Source of the DNA: Nemertoderma westbladi
Lineage: Eukaryota; Xenacoelomorpha; Nemertodermatida; Nemertodermatidae
Assembly (NCBI GenBank): GCA_032718475.1
Contig: JAUCBJ010002363.1
Location: 1-36,568 of the forward strand
Reading direction: 5' to 3'
Length of the DNA stretch: 36,568 nt
The translations under genes and the position numbers were made by a program. Positions 1 to 11,042 of the stretch are shown one piece after another (the stretch's first letter is position 1; every line of letters starts with the position of its first letter). The notes under the pieces were generated by a model. That model was not told where the DNA came from. It ran no database searches and saw only the letters and a list, made by a program, of their open reading frames with translations.

Positions 1-20
1 TTATTATTATTATTATTATT
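1..20. repeat. (TTA)n microsatellite
   Basis: The window opens with uninterrupted TTA/TAT triplets. The tract probably continues upstream of the window. Confidence 0.9.
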
Positions 21-104
21 GGTAATCTCGCATCGCCAACTATGTTGGTAAAATGCCACTGGTCCCATTTTCGGTGGGTAATGTAAGGGAATTGAATCCG
101 CTTA

Positions 105-495
105 CACCCCCGGACAGTAGCCCCCGGACAGTAGCCCCCGGACAGTAGCCCCCGGAGAGTAGCCCCAGACAATAGCCCCCCGGATAGTAGCCCCCCCGGA
201 CAGTAACCCCCCGGACAGTAACCCCCCGGACAATAGCTCCCCGGACAGTAGCCCCCAGACAATAGCCCCCCGGACAGTAGCCCCCGGAGAGTAGCCCCCA
301 GACAATAGCCCCCCGGACAGTAGCCCACCGGACAGTAACACCCCGGACAGTAACCCCCCGGACAGTAACCCCCCGGACAGTAACCCCCCGGACAGTAACC
401 CCCCGGACAGTAACCCCCTGGACAGTAACCCACCGGACAGTAGCCCCCGAACAGTAGCCCCCGGACAGTAGCCCCCGGACAATAGCCCCCCGGTA
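105..495. repeat. 14-15 bp C-rich minisatellite (GGACAGTAGCCCCC type)
   Basis: About 27 tandem units of 14-15 bp alternate between GGACAGTAGCCCCC and GGACAGTAACCCCCC, with GGAGAGTAG and AGACAATAG variants. The plus strand is C-rich and the minus strand carries runs of four to six G separated by about 9 nt. Open frames through it on the minus strand only reflect the absence of stops in the repeat. A related-looking 16-bp array closes the window (36068-36568). Confidence 0.93.
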
Positions 496-794
496 CAGTA
501 GTCCCCACATACAAACTGAGGCTAAAAACGTTTTGTTAACCGTGGCATTATCCCTGAGGATTCCTGAAAGTTACACAGGATATACAATAATGGATAGGCC
601 CCACATACAAGCAATGAGGTGCTAAACTATGATGGCACTTTATTTCGAGAAGGCAGCTTCACCTTGCAATACCGGGTGCTCAAAGACATCAGCCGGGTAA
701 TTTCGGGAAAGTCAACCTTTTCACAATCTTGTACCATGGCAATCACAATGTACCACTCACAATAATTTACCTTAAACTTGATATAATTTTAAAT
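496..794. other. Unique sequence, no gene seen
   Basis: This non-repetitive stretch lies between the C-rich array and array A. I find no exon with a plausible acceptor, open frame and donor, and no RNA gene. It is probably intron of the ABCA-type gene, because exon a starts with a 3' splice site at 6057-6058. Confidence 0.5.
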
Positions 795-3700
795 TTTATA
801 TTATGTTTTTAGACCTTGTGATGTTTCTATTTCTGTATATATTAGGTGTATATATTATGTTTTTAGACCTTGTGATGTTTCTATTTCTGTATATATTATG
901 TTTTTAGACCTTGTGATGTTTCTATTTCTGTATATATTATGTTTTTAGACCTTGTGATGTTTCTATTTCTGTATATATTATGTTTTTAGACCTTGTGATG
1001 TTTCTATTTCTGTATATATTATGTTTTTAGACCTTGTGATGTTTCTATTTCTGTATATATTATGTTTTTAGACCTTGTGATGTTTCTATTTCTGTATATA
1101 TTATGTTTTTAGACCTTGTGATGTTTCTATTTCTGTATATATTATGTTTTTAGACCTTGTGATGTTTCTATTTCTGTATATATTATGTTTTTAGACCTTG
1201 TGATGTTTCTATTTCTGTATATATTATGTTTTTAGACCTTGTGATGTTTCTATTTCTGTATATATTATGTTTTTAGACCTTGTGATGTTTCTATTTCTGT
1301 ATATATTATGTTTTTAGACCTTGTGATGTTTCTATTTCTGTATATATTATGTTTTTAGACCTTGTTATGTTTCTATTTCTGTATATATTATGTTTTTAGA
1401 CCTTGTGATGTTTCTATTTCTGTATATATTATGTTTTTAGACCTTGTGATGTTTCTATTTCTGTATATATTATGTTTTTAGACCTTGTGATGTTTCTATT
1501 TCTGTATATATTATGTTTTTAGACCTTGTGATGTTTCTATTTCTGTATATATTATGTTTTTAGACCTTGTGATGTTTCTATTTCTGTATATATTATGTTT
1601 TTAGACCTTGTGATGTTTCTATTTCTGTATATATTATGTTTTTAGACCTTGTGATGTTTCTATTTCTGTATATATTATGTTTTTAGACCTTGTGATTTTC
1701 TATTTCTGTATATATTATGTTTTTAGACCTTGTGATGTCTCTATTTCTGTATATATTATGTTTTTAGACCTTGTGATGTTTCTATTTCTGTATATATTAT
1801 GTTTTTAGACCTTGTGATGTTTCTATTTCTGTATATATTATGTTTTTAGACCTCGTGATGTTTCTATTTCTGTATATATTATGTTTTTAGACCTTGTGAT
1901 GTTTCTATTTCTGTATATATTATGTTTTTAGACCTTGTGATGTCTCTATTTCTGTATATATTATGTTTTTAGACCTTGTGATGTTTCTATTTCTGTATAT
2001 ATTATGTTTTTAGACCTTGTTATGTTTCTATTTCTGTATATATTATGTTTTTAGACCTTGTGATTTTCTATTTCTGTATATATTATGTTTTTAGACCTTG
2101 TGATGTTTCTATTTCTGTATATATTATGTTTTTAGACCTTGTGATGTTTCTATTTCTGTATATATTATGTTTTTAGACCTTGTTATGTTTCTATTTCTGT
2201 ATATATTATGTTTTTAGACCTTGTGATTTTCTATTTCTGTATATATTATGTTTTTATACCTTGTGATTTTCCATTTCTGTATATATTATGTTTTTAGACC
2301 TTGTGATGTTTCTATTTATGTATATATTATGTTTTTAGACCTTGTGATGTTTCTATTTCTGTATATATTATGTTTTTAGACCTTGTTATGTTTCTATTTC
2401 TGTATATATTATGTTTTTAGACCTTGTGATGTTTCTATTTCTGTATATATTATGTTTTTAGACCTTGTGATGTTTCTATTTCTGTATATATTATGTTTTT
2501 AGACCTTGTGATGTTTCTATTTCTGTATATATTATGTTTTTAGACCTTGTGATGTTTCTATTTCTGTATATATTATGTTTTTAGACCTTGTGATGTTTCT
2601 ATTTCTGTATATATTATGTTTTTAGACCTTGTGATGTTTCTATTTCTGTATATATTATGTTTTTAGACCTTGTGATGTTTCTATTTCTGTATATATTATG
2701 TTTTTAGACCTTGTTATGTTTCTATTTCTGTATATATTATGTTTTTAGACCTTGTGATTTTCTATTTCTGTATATATTATGTTTTTAGACCTTGTGATGT
2801 CTCTATTTCTGTATATATTATGTTTTTAGACCTTGTGATGTTTCTATTTCTGTATATATTATGTTTTTAGACGTTGTGATGTTTCTATTTCTGTATATAT
2901 TATGTTTTTAGACCTTGTGATGTTTCTATTTCTGTATATATTATGTTTTTAGACCTTGTTATGTTTCTATTTCTGTATATATTATGTTTTTAGACCTTGT
3001 GATTTTCTATTTCTGTATATATTATGTTTTTATACCTTGTGATTTTCCATTTCTGTATATATTATATTTTTAGACCTTGTGATGTTTCTATTTCTGTATA
3101 TATTATGTTTTTAGACCTTGTGATGTTTCTATTTCTGTATATATTATGTTTTTAGACCTTGTGATGTTTCTATTTCTGTATATATTATGTTTTTAGACCT
3201 TGTTATGTTTCTATTTCTGTATATATTATGTTTTTAGACCTTGTGATTTTCTATTTCTGTATATATTATGTTTTTATACCTTGTGATTTTCCATTTCTGT
3301 ATATATTATATTTTTAGACCTTGTGATGTTTCTATTTCTGTATATATTATGTTTTTAGACCTTGTGATGTTTCTATTTCTGTATATATTATGTTTTTAGA
3401 CCTTGTGATGTTTCTATTTCTGTATATACTATGTTTTTAGACCTTGTGATGTTTCTATTTTTGTATATATTATGTTTTTAGACCTTGTTATGTTTCTATT
3501 TCTGTATATATTCTGTTTTTAGACCTTGTTATGTTTCTATTTCTGTATATATTATGTTTTTAGACCTTGTGATTTTCTATTTCTGTATATATTATGTTTT
3601 TAGACCTTGTGATGTCTCTATTTCTGTATATATTATGTTTTTAGACCTTGTGATGTTTCTATTTCTGTATATATTATGTTTTTAGACCTTGTGATGTTTC

Positions 3701-6083
3701 TATTTCTGTATATATTATGTTTTTAGACCTTGTGATGTTTCTATTTCTGTATATATTATGTTTTTAGACCTTGTGATGTTTCTATTTCTGTATATATTAT
3801 GTTTTTAGACCTTGTGATGTTTCTATTTCTGTATATACTATGTTTTTAGACCTTGTGATGTTTCTATTTTTGTATATATTATGTTTTTAGACCTTGTGAT
3901 GTTTCTATTTCTGTATATATTATGTTTTTAGACCTTGTGATGTTTCTATTTCTGTATATATTATGTTTTTAGACCTTGTGATGTTTCTATTTCTGTATAT
4001 ACTATGTTTTTAGACCTTGTGATGTTTCTATTTTTGTATATATTATGTTTTTAGACCTTGTTATGTTTCTATTTCTGTATATATTATGTTTTTAGACCTT
4101 GTGATGTTTCTATTTCTGTATATATTATGTTTTTAGACCTTGTTATGTTTCTATTTCTGTATATATTATGTTTTTAGACCTTGTGATTTTCTATTTCTGT
4201 ATATATTATGTTTTTAGACCTTGTGATGTCTCTATTTCTGTATATATTATGTTTTTAGACCTTGTGATGTTTCTATTTCTGTATATATTATGTTTTTAGA
4301 CCTTGTGATGTTTCTATTTCTGTATATATTATGTTTTTAGACCTTGTGATGTTTCTATTTCTGTATATATTATGTTTTTAGACCTTGTGATGTTTCTATT
4401 TCTGTATATATTATGTTTTTAGACCTTGTGATGTTTCTATTTCTGTATATACTATGTTTTTAGACCTTGTGATGTTTCTATTTTTGTATATATTATGTTT
4501 TTAGACCTTGTTATGTTTCTATTTCTGTATATATTATGTTTTTATACCTTGTGATTTTCCATTTCTGTATATATTATATTTTTAGACCTTGTGATGTTTC
4601 TATTTCTGTATATATTATGTTTTTAGACCTTGTGATGTTTCTATTTCTGTATATATTATGTTTTTAGACCTTGTGATTTTCTATTTCTGTATATATTATG
4701 TTTTTAGACCTTGTGATGTCTCTATTTCTGTATATATTATGTTTTTAGACCTTGTGATGTTTCTATTTCTGTATATATTATGTTTTTAGACCTTGTGATG
4801 TTTCTATTTCTGTATATATTATGTTTTTAGACCTTGTGATGTTTCTATTTCTGTATATATTATGTTTTTAGACCTTGTGATGTTTCTATTTCTGTATATA
4901 TTATGTTTTTAGACCTTGTGATGTTTCTATTTCTGTATATACTATGTTTTTAGACCTTGTGATGTTTCTATTTTTGTATATATTATGTTTTTAGACCTTG
5001 TGATGTTTCTATTTCTGTATATATTATGTTTTTAGACCTTGTGATGTTTCTATTTCTGTATATATTATGTTTTTAGACCTTGTGATGTTTCTATTTCTGT
5101 ATATACTATGTTTTTAGACCTTGTGATGTTTCTATTTTTGTATATATTATGTTTTTAGACCTTGTTATGTTTCTATTTCTGTATATATTATGTTTTTAGA
5201 CCTTGTGATGTTTCTATTTCTGTATATATTATGTTTTTAGACCTTGTTATGTTTCTATTTCTGTATATATTATGTTTTTAGACCTTGTGATTTTCTATTT
5301 CTGTATATATTATGTTTTTAGACCTTGTGATGTCTCTATTTCTGTATATATTATGTTTTTAGACCTTGTGATGTTTCTATTTCTGTATATATTATGTTTT
5401 TAGACCTTGTGATGTTTCTATTTCTGTATATATTATGTTTTTAGACCTTGTGATGTTTCTATTTCTGTATATATTATGTTTTTAGACCTTGTGATGTTTC
5501 TATTTCTGTATATATTATGTTTTTAGACCTTGTGATGTTTCTATTTCTGTATATACTATGTTTTTAGACCTTGTGATGTTTCTATTTTTGTATATATTAT
5601 GTTTTTAGACCTTGTTATGTTTCTATTTCTGTATATATTATGTTTTTAGACCTTGTGATGTTTCTATTTCTGTATATATTATGTTTTTAGACCTTGTTAT
5701 GTTTCTATTTCTGTATATATTATGTTTTTAGACCTTGTTATGTTTCTATTTCTGTATATATTATGTTTTTAGACCTTGTGATGTTTCTATTTCTGTATAT
5801 ATTATGTTTTTAGACCTTGTTATGTTTCTATTTCTGTATATATTATGTTTTTAGACCTTGTGATTTTCTATTTCTGTATATATTATGTTTTTAGACCTTG
5901 TTATGTTTCTATTTCTGTATATATTATGTTTTTAGACCTTGTGATGTTTCTATTTCTGTATATATTATGTTTTTAGACCTTGTGATGTTTCTATTTCTGT
6001 ATATATTATGTTTTTAGACCTTGTTATGTTTCTATTTCTGTATATATTATGTTTTTAGACCTTGTGATGTTTCTATTTCTGTA
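795..6083 (+). repeat. Array A: 41-bp minisatellite carrying a 3' splice site, ending inside exon a
   Basis: Roughly 129 head-to-tail units of 41 bp (some 40 bp) have three parts: a TATATATTATG segment, then TTTTTAG|ACCTTGTGATG, then TTTCTATTTCTG. The last unit runs into exon a: its TTTTTAG (6052-6058) is the best acceptor for that exon, and about 25 bp after it are coding. Most units therefore hold a near-complete 3' splice site, with a pyrimidine-rich stretch followed by TATTATGTTTTTAG. Variants (GTTATG, GATTTTC, GATGTCTC, TATACTATG, ATTTTTG) recur in the same order, showing higher-order duplication. It is not CRISPR, as there are no spacers. Confidence 0.95.
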
Positions 6084-7208
6084 CTATTGAATCTGCAACA
6101 ATCTGAAGAATCAGACCTTCTGAGCTTGATGGTGTTTCGTCTTCTAAGTTTATCCGATTGGCTGAATACATTAGAAAGCCGAACCAATGACATGCGAGAG
6201 GCCATGTGCAGCTCGCAGAACGGAAACCTATCCGCGTTTTATTCTAAGTTAAGAGAAAATATTAATATAATCTTGTTAAGCTCATCGGACAGCCCCATCA
6301 ACATCACCTGTAGTGAGTTCTACCAAGAAGTGATAAAGTTGAACAATTCCTTACAGAATACGGATTGGTCAACGGTTTGGTCCAATACCGAGGCGACTGT
6401 TGAATGCTTCCCTTCTGCATTGGTCGTTTATGATTCCTTAGGACTAAATGATGTTCTAGAAACATTAAACATGATTCAGACGTTGTTAACAGAATCCATC
6501 GAATTAACCAATAACTTAGCCACAGATGCTATCAGCCAATTAGCTACGATCGCTCAAGGCAACAACATTACTATTGGGTCTCTAGTATTCAATGTCACTG
6601 ATACAAGAGAATACCTGATACAATACTCCAACATATCCGAATCCGAAGTAGATTCTATTCTACAAACACTGGTTCCTATAGAAACTCTATTCGAAGTTCT
6701 AGATAATTTCGAATCTCTCGATGACAAACTCCCGGATATAATATGCAACCCAAATCAAGACCTCATTAGCAATCCTATATGCGAGTTTAATGACAATGAC
6801 GTCCTAGAGAAAGTTATAGAGCATATTAACCCCGACGAGATTCTATACGCTATGCAAAGTGTTTATGTAGATGGAAGTGATTTCGTATATATTTTAAACC
6901 AATTAGTCAACTATTACTCCAACGCAACTTCCATCTTCACCGAATCGGTTTCCCTTCAACTTATATTAGAAGAATCGACCAAGACAAACCAACTCGGGTT
7001 CCTACAATACCTGCCGGTTATTAGGGAGTTTGTGTATTCTGGAACACCAGTTACCAGGTTATTCGATCTGACAGATGAACTTGTATTAAACCTCGAACAT
7101 CGCTACAGTGGTTCCCTCGTAATACGCGACCTCGCTCGACTTGTCAACTGGTTACGCTCCTTCAAGAGTTTTGCTAAACTTATGACTTTTAATTTGCCAG
7201 AATTTTCG
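6059..7208 (+). CDS. ABCA-type transporter, exon a (large extracellular-loop exon)
   Basis: This long open exon has about 383 codons, starts after TTTTTAG at 6058 and ends TTT TCG before the donor GTAAGT at 7209. It begins in mid-codon (one base, then CCT TGT GAT) and ends in phase 0, which fits exon b. The product is hydrophilic and mostly helical-looking, with at least seven N-glycosylation sequons (for example NLS, NIT, NNS, NVT, NIS, NAT) and several cysteines, as expected for the lumenal or extracellular loop of an ABCA transporter. I see no membrane helix. Family assignment rests on the joined downstream exons, since this part is poorly conserved in the family. A very large loop exon recalls the ABCA12/ABCA13 type, but I cannot name the member. 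The first 8 residues (PCDVSISV) are encoded by array A repeat sequence. A more upstream acceptor in the array is possible, but it would change phase. Confidence 0.82.
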
Positions 7209-7797
7209 GTAAGTTAACTTATTACATTACTTACGTACAATACCGGTAGTTACTAATATTTAAATTCCTAAATATTACTAATACTTGAAATTATGAGTTT
7301 AATGATATTTTTAACATATTGCGTGAATAGAGTAGCACATTTCAGCTTTATTACCGGTATATATTTGTGTACCGAAATAAAGCCAGCGTAGATGGAGGTT
7401 TACATATAAATTTATCATTTATCGCGGAAAAACGAAGCATATCTGTTTGTATACATTTTATGATATCCATGTCGGTTAATTAAGAAATTAGATTATGGCA
7501 AAATTACAGGGTTCCGAGATTAAATTAAACGTAAATTTTATTTTTTGTTAAAATTTCAATGGAACTGACTATTAATTGTTATAGATCTAGAGATTATTAT
7601 CTATTTAAATGAGGCAAAACAAATTATCTATCTTATCGATTGGAATAAGAGAGTTATGGGATAACATAACTGGGTTATAAAAGGGTTAGTCTGTACAATT
7701 AATATACAGTAGCTCATTGTGAGTTTTACATACATGTAGTCCTGTACATTTATACATAAGGAATCCTGTTTAAGAGTAAGGTTTTCGGGTTGTTTAG
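7209..7797. other. Intron between exons a and b
   Basis: This 589-bp AT-rich intron starts GTAAGT (7209) and ends TTGTTTAG (7797). It is phase 0 on both sides. I see no repeat array or nested gene in it. The hexamer ACCGGT appears twice, as it does in several other introns here. Confidence 0.75.
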
Positions 7798-8091
7798 GTT
7801 CGAGATATGCTGTCTAACACGAGCAGCATAGTCGAATATCTAACGGATACAGTTGGACTTAGCGACGACACTGCCAACGGGATGTTAGACAGCCGTCCCA
7901 ACCTGCTACACATACTGGACGTGGACGTAACCAACTCAATGGACATTGTGTGCGAACCATCGAGGTTGGCCAAGGTTCTCTTGTTCCAGGAAGAGGTCAA
8001 TGTTACTGGGATCAGTGAGGAGTTGTGTGAGATGGCGTTGGACAATTTAGAGGAAATTATTCAAGTCGCTATAAATAATATTGATTTAGAG
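7798..8091 (+). CDS. ABCA-type transporter, exon b
   Basis: This exon has 98 codons in phase 0 at both ends. It follows the acceptor TTGTTTAG and is closed by the donor GAG|GTTGGT (8092). GTTGGT is a weak donor, but phase requires it and exon g uses the same form. The product runs from VRDMLSN to NNIDLE. As I recall the family, the part EYLTDTVGLSDDTANGMLDS resembles the ABCA1 extracellular-loop stretch with SFLSHNLSLPREVVDAIL, and the later GISEELCEMALDNLEEI resembles the following CGLPREKLAAAERVL region. Two sequons (NTS, NVT) and two cysteines fit a lumenal location. Open reading in the intron beyond 8091 should not be annotated as coding. Confidence 0.85.
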
Positions 8092-8435
8092 GTTGGTTAT
8101 TGTTTTGGTTATATTGTAATGAGTAAATAATTGCAAGGCCACGCCTGAGATTGGTCCCCTAAGTTATTTAACCTAATAGTATTATACTAAGTTGCATACC
8201 GAATATCCTTCTAATGATAATTAACAGTTTGTTGTAAATAATTATATATATTCTAACATTACTAATGGCTCATTTTTTTTTCTTCTTTTTTTTAGTAAAT
8301 GGTCTGATTATTATATTTTATAATTAGTATCACGTTTCCCTGGCAATAAATAAATATCAGTTTAAACAGTCTATGTTCTGAGCTTCGATCGTATACTTAT
8401 TTCTTCCCTTTTCAACATATTATTTTCAATATATT
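8092..8435. other. Intron sequence 5' of the CA-rich array
   Basis: This AT-rich intron begins GTTGGT. A pyrimidine tract ending TTTTTTTTAG (8275-8295) looks like an acceptor but is not followed by a usable exon. Nothing else is recognisable. Confidence 0.7.
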
Positions 8436-9549
8436 ACACATACATACCCACATACACCCCAACATACATACACACATACACACACACATACATACATACA
8501 TACACACATACATACTCCCCCACATACATACACACATACACCCCCACACACATACATACACACATACATACATACATACACCCCCACATACATACACACA
8601 TACACCCCCACATACATACATACACACATACATACATACATACACCTCCACATACATACACACATACACACCCACATACATACATACACATACATACATA
8701 CATACACCCCCACATACATACACACATACACACACACATACATACATACACACATACACCCCTACATACACCCCCACATACATACACACATACACACACA
8801 CATACATACATACACACATACATACATACATACACCCCCACATACATACACACATACATACATACATACATACACCCCCACATACATACACACATACACA
8901 CACACATACATACATACATACACCCCCACATATATACACACATACACACATACATACATACATACACCCCCACATACATACACACATACACACCCACATA
9001 CATACATACACATACATACATACATACACCCCCACATACATACACACATACACACACACATACATACATACACACATACATACATACATACACCCCCACA
9101 TACATACACACATACACACACACATACATACATACACACATACATACACCCCCACATACATACACACATACATACATACATACATACACCCCCACATACA
9201 TACACACATACACACACACATACATACATACATACACCCCCACATATATACACACATACACACACACATACATACATACACCCCCACATACATACACACA
9301 TACACACCCACATACATACATACATACACCCCCACATACATACACACATACACACACACATACATACATACATACACCCCCACATATATACACACATACA
9401 CACACACATACATACATACACCCCCACATACATACACACATACACACACACATAGACACACACATACACACACACATACACACACACATACATACACCCC
9501 CACATACACCCCCACATACATACACACATACACACACACATACATACAC
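8436..9549. repeat. Compound (CATA)n/(CA)n array with CACCCCCA interruptions
   Basis: About 1.1 kb is built almost only from ACAT, AC and CACCCCCAC blocks, arranged in a loose higher-order unit of roughly 40-70 bp (CATACATACAC, CCCCCACATAC, ACACATACACA). It lies within the intron before exon c and stops 43 bp short of the acceptor. The minus-strand Cys/Val/Met/Tyr frames are low-complexity artefacts. Alternating purine/pyrimidine runs give it Z-DNA potential. Confidence 0.95.
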
Positions 9550-9592
9550 GAATTTTACTGTTTATTTTTTGGTACATTTATTTTCTCTGCAG

Positions 9593-9758
9593 AGAATCAA
9601 AGAATCCTTCATCACTCAGGTAGTTAATATGACCAGCGATGAGATGAGCGACATTGTCGACGATATCAATGTTGTTGTCGGTATCGGCGGCAGTTTGAAA
9701 CCGTTAACCACGGTGATGGAAGACCTTCAAGATATTATTAGTATCGATAACAAACAAA
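9593..9758 (+). CDS. ABCA-type transporter, exon c
   Basis: The exon starts after a clean acceptor, TTTTCTCTGCAG (9592), and ends at the donor CAAA|GTAAGAG (9759). It has 55 codons plus one base. The product runs RIKESFITQVV ... DNKQ, with one NMT sequon and hydrophobic helical segments (IVDDINVVVGIGG). It joins exon b in phase 0 and exon d in phase 1, and the split codon becomes Asn. The open frame that continues to 9901 is intron and should not be included. I have no independent functional motif for this exon; assignment comes from position, phase and neighbours. Confidence 0.83.
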
Positions 9759-9976
9759 GTAAGAGTTTTTGTCTAGATTGTTATGTAGAATGCTTTGGTT
9801 TCCCTAAGTTACCAGGGAGAGATTGCTTTACTTGGAGTCATACACACATTGTTCGTCCTAATCTTACGAAATGTTTCAGTATTTGCGGTATATTTAATTA
9901 ATAATTTATAACAGCTATATTTTTTAATAATAATTTATTGAATGGTTTATGAAATATTTAATAAATGATATTTTAG

Positions 9977-10132
9977 ACCAACTCAACGACTCTTCCTCTG
10001 CTACACTGAGGGCGGTGGCTTCCTCTGCTGAACTAATGTGCGGCAACTTAAGCTCCGCAGTCAAAGGGATAGAAGACAAAATAGCGAAACTAGACGAAGT
10101 TAAACGGAGGAGAAAACGTCAAAGTGACAAAG
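9977..10132 (+). CDS. ABCA-type transporter, exon d (with basic RRRKR cluster)
   Basis: The acceptor is GATATTTTAG (9976) and the donor is ACAAAG|GTTAGT (10133). The exon enters with two bases, holds 51 codons and leaves with one base. The product runs QLNDSSSATLRAV ... KLDEVKRRRKRQSDK, with NDS and NLS sequons and one Cys. The cluster RRRKR|Q near its end fits the proprotein-convertase pattern R-X-K/R-R and lies in a predicted lumenal loop, so cleavage is conceivable but unproven. The last four coding bases (AAAG) and the donor are the start of array B, whose 26-bp units repeat this junction. Confidence 0.85.
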
Positions 10133-10797
10133 GTTAGTCAGCTGCTGGACGTATAAAGGTCAGTCAGCAGCTGGACGTATAAAGGTCAGTCAGCTGCTAG
10201 CCGTATAAAGGTCAGTCAGCAGCTGGACGTATAAAGGTCAGTCAGATGCTGGACGTATAAAGGTTAGTCAGCTGCTGGACGTATTAAGGTCAGTCAGCAG
10301 CTGGACGTATAAAGGTCAGTCAGCTGCTAGCCGTATAAAGATCAGTCAGCTGCTGGACGTATAAAGGTTAGTCAGCTGCTGGACGTATAAAGGTCAGTCA
10401 GCAGCTGGACGTATAAAGGTCAGTCAGCAGCTGGACGTATAAAGGTCAGTCAGCTGCTGGACGTATAAAGATCAGTCAGCTGCTGGACGTATAAAGGTCA
10501 GTCAGCAGCTGGACGTATAAAGGTCAGTCAGCTACTGGACGTATAAAGATCAGTCAGCTGCTGGACGTATAAAGGTCAGTCAGCAGCTGGACGTATAAAG
10601 GTCAGTCAGCAGCTGGACGTATAAAGGTCAGTCAGCAGCTGGACGTATAAAGGTCAGTCAGCTGCTGGACGTATAAAGGTCAGTCAGCAGCTGGACGTAT
10701 AAAGGTCAGTCAGCAGCTGGACGTATAAAGGTCAGTCAGCTGCTGGACGTATAAAGGTCAGTCAGCAGCTGGACGTTTAAAGGTCAGTCAGCTGCTG
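10129..10797 (+). repeat. Array B: 26-bp minisatellite carrying the exon d donor
   Basis: About 25 units of 26 bp read AAAG|GTCAGTCAGC followed by A/TGCTGGACGTAT. The first unit is the authentic exon/intron junction (AAAG|GTTAGT at 10129-10138). AAAGGT recurs at 10129 and 10155, exactly one period apart. Each unit has a donor-like AAAGGTYAGT and a CAGCTG or GCAGCTGG core. The array ends in a G16 run. Confidence 0.95.
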
Positions 10798-10800
10798 GGA

Positions 10801-10816
10801 GGGGGGGGGGGGGGGG
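10801..10816 (+). repeat. G16 homopolymer
   Basis: Sixteen consecutive G follow directly after the last, broken unit of array B (preceded by GCTGCTGGGA). The exact length is unreliable in any assembly. Confidence 0.9.
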
Positions 10817-10912
10817 TCGGGTAATGTACCGGTATCATAATGAACTAGAACATACTAGTTATATACTAGTCTTTAGTTGAGTTTAACTGTAATTAACTGC
10901 GTTTTTTTGTAG

Positions 10913-11042
10913 AAACTTCGACCTGCGATCTCGTTGATATACTATTCGACGACGACGACGCTTATAACCAACTCATTCGGGTTTATATAAAAACATTCCT
11001 TCAAGGCAAAGTGCTATACGCCCCGGACAATGAGTGGACAAG
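10913..11042 (+). CDS. ABCA-type transporter, exon e (conserved GKVLYAPDNEWTR)
   Basis: The acceptor is GTTTTTTTGTAG (10912) and the donor is ACAAG|GTAGGA (11043). The exon enters with two bases, has 42 codons and leaves with two bases. The product starts ETSTCDLVDILFDDDD and ends LIRVYIKTFLQGKVLYAPDNEWT(R). This is the best family marker so far: ABCA1/ABCA4-type proteins have, as I recall, a Cys-containing segment (YCNDLMKNLE), then a basic-hydrophobic helix, then VGKILYTPDTPATR at this point of the first extracellular loop. The 3' end of the exon, from about codon GTG (11011) through the donor, is the seed of array C. Read-through of the donor stops at once (AGG TAG). Confidence 0.93.

Noticed and set aside
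795-6083. CRISPR-like or phage repeat array
   Set aside because: Units abut with no spacers, and the context is a eukaryotic intron.
8270-8300. Pyrimidine tract plus AG as an exon acceptor
   Set aside because: The following sequence has no usable frame and donor, and exon b joins exon c in phase 0 directly.
8412-9577. Long minus-strand Met/Tyr/Val/Cys frames
   Set aside because: Low-complexity translation of the CATA/CA array.
9759-9901. Continuation of the exon c open frame to 9901
   Set aside because: The strong donor GTAAGAG at 9759 and phase with exon d place the exon end at 9758.
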